Assembly (NCBI RefSeq): GCF_004345645.1
Contig: NZ_SLWS01000001.1
Span: 1,119,546 to 1,183,545, forward strand
Length of the DNA: 64,000 nt
From: Actinocrispum wychmicini
Lineage (GTDB): Bacteria; Actinomycetota; Actinomycetes; Mycobacteriales; Pseudonocardiaceae
Direction of reading: 5' to 3'
The notes below the pieces were generated by a model. It saw only the letters and a list, made by a program, of their open reading frames with translations, was not told where the DNA came from and did not search any database. Shown here piece by piece: positions 63,559-64,000 of this stretch (position 1 is its first letter; each line of letters starts with the position of its first letter). The translations under genes and the position numbers were made by a program.

Positions 63559-64000
63559 CTAGTTGGCGGCATTCACCTTGGCCGCGAGTTCGTCGTCGCT
63601 GCCGATGAAGCCGAGTTGCTGGAGCACGCCGAAGCGGTCGGTCAGGCCGTGGAAGTAGACGATCTTCCCGTCGCGCAGCCGGACCCAGACGAACCCCGTC
63701 CACTCGGCGGGCCGGCCGGTCGCCTCGGCCCGCCGGTAGAACCCGGTGCCGGTGGCGCGCAACGTGATCCGGGCGGCGACTGTGTCACCCTCCTCGACCA
63801 TCCCGTCGAGGGCCACGTGGATGTCCGGGAACGAGCTGAGCATCTGCTCCCAGCCCGTGCGGAACGCGGCGATGCCTCCTTCGGCGGGAGCGTCCACCAC
63901 GATCGGGCCTTCCTCAGTGACGTCGTGCGCGATCACCTCGGCGAGGTTGGTCAGGTCATGGGTGTTGATAATCGAGACGAACCGCTCGACTACGGCCTTC
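63559..64000 (-). CDS. SnoaL-like/NTF2-fold protein, 5' end outside window
   Basis: The minus-strand frame is open to the window edge, so the N-terminus is missing; at least 147 codons are seen. It begins 'AVVERFVSIINTHDLTNLAE', the typical first helix of a SnoaL-like polyketide cyclase/NTF2 domain, and continues with 'FPDIHVALDGMVEEGDTVAA' and 'EWTGFVWVRLRDGKIVYFHG'. An internal ATG at 63936 is not the true start. The fold binds small hydrophobic molecules; function unknown. Converges with the GMC gene, their stops nearly touching. Confidence 0.85.
   Translation of the reverse strand, partial: KAVVERFVSIINTHDLTNLAEVIAHDVTEEGPIVVDAPAEGGIAAFRTGWEQMLSSFPDIHVALDGMVEEGDTVAARITLRATGTGFYRRAEATGRPAEWTGFVWVRLRDGKIVYFHGLTDRFGVLQQLGFIGSDDELAAKVNAAN

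Overview
The window is chromosomal DNA from a high-GC actinobacterium, most likely of the Pseudonocardiales. The evidence is very high GC at third codon positions, frequent GTG starts and 4-bp stop/start overlaps, an Actinobacteria-only gene set (ESX type VII secretion, WhiB, SigD/RsdA, GuaB3, a BldM-like regulator), and a gene order that follows the Mycobacterium rpoA-to-choD (Rv3457c-Rv3409c) segment. No tRNA, rRNA, CRISPR array or prophage was recognised.

Layout. (1) 1-1955: end of rpoA, rplQ and truA, closed by strong hairpins. (2) 2174-15766: an ESX-4-type type VII secretion locus. eccE plus an unknown partner run on the minus strand, eccB on plus, eccD-mycP on minus, and eccC, an Hsp70-like/T7SS-associated protein and two WXG100 proteins on plus. 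A decayed ORF pair and the rplM-rpsI-glmM block follow. (3) 18992-24748: a small membrane protein and then two tandem paralogous three-gene cassettes (EspC-like small protein, large Gly-rich WXG-like protein, small charged protein). These look like dedicated ESX cargo and share a C-terminal tail. (4) 24752-28626: alpha/beta hydrolase, nnr and a secreted carboxylesterase.

(5) 28627-35315 is an accessory stretch. It holds a frameshifted transposase remnant, an orphan hypothetical gene, a TetR gene, about 480 bp of extremely G-poor repetitive DNA, a long hairpin-forming inverted repeat, a MerR-PP2C fusion, and a MarR regulator divergent from a secreted SMP-30-like protein. (6) 35342-37982: alr, an alpha/beta hydrolase and tsaE. 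(7) 37972-45987 is an accessory block that separates tsaE from tsaB. It holds an Lrp regulator and MFS exporter pair, a carboxyltransferase with malonyl-CoA synthetase (matB), an SDR and TetR pair sharing two palindromic operators, a hypothetical gene, and a thioredoxin with a MerR regulator. (8) 46052-48196: tsaB-rimI-tsaD, which completes the t6A tRNA-modification set.

(9) 48299-53126: a secreted peptidoglycan amidase, a lipid- or membrane-anchored protein, and CIRCE-controlled groES-groEL1. (10) 53183-58540 is a regulatory island: whiB3-like, a CarH/LitR-like MerR protein, a hypothetical gene, a BldM-like orphan regulator, sigD, the anti-sigma factor rsdA and a DUF5319-type gene. (11) 58627-64000: guaB, guaB3, an acetyltransferase, a ChoD-like GMC oxidoreductase, and a partial SnoaL-like gene at the right edge.

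Functionally the core is housekeeping (transcription, translation, cell-wall precursors, purines, tRNA t6A, chaperonin). It is interleaved with an ESX-4 secretion machine, its probable cargo and developmental/stress regulators. Family names rest on motif recognition and remembered synteny, not on database searches.
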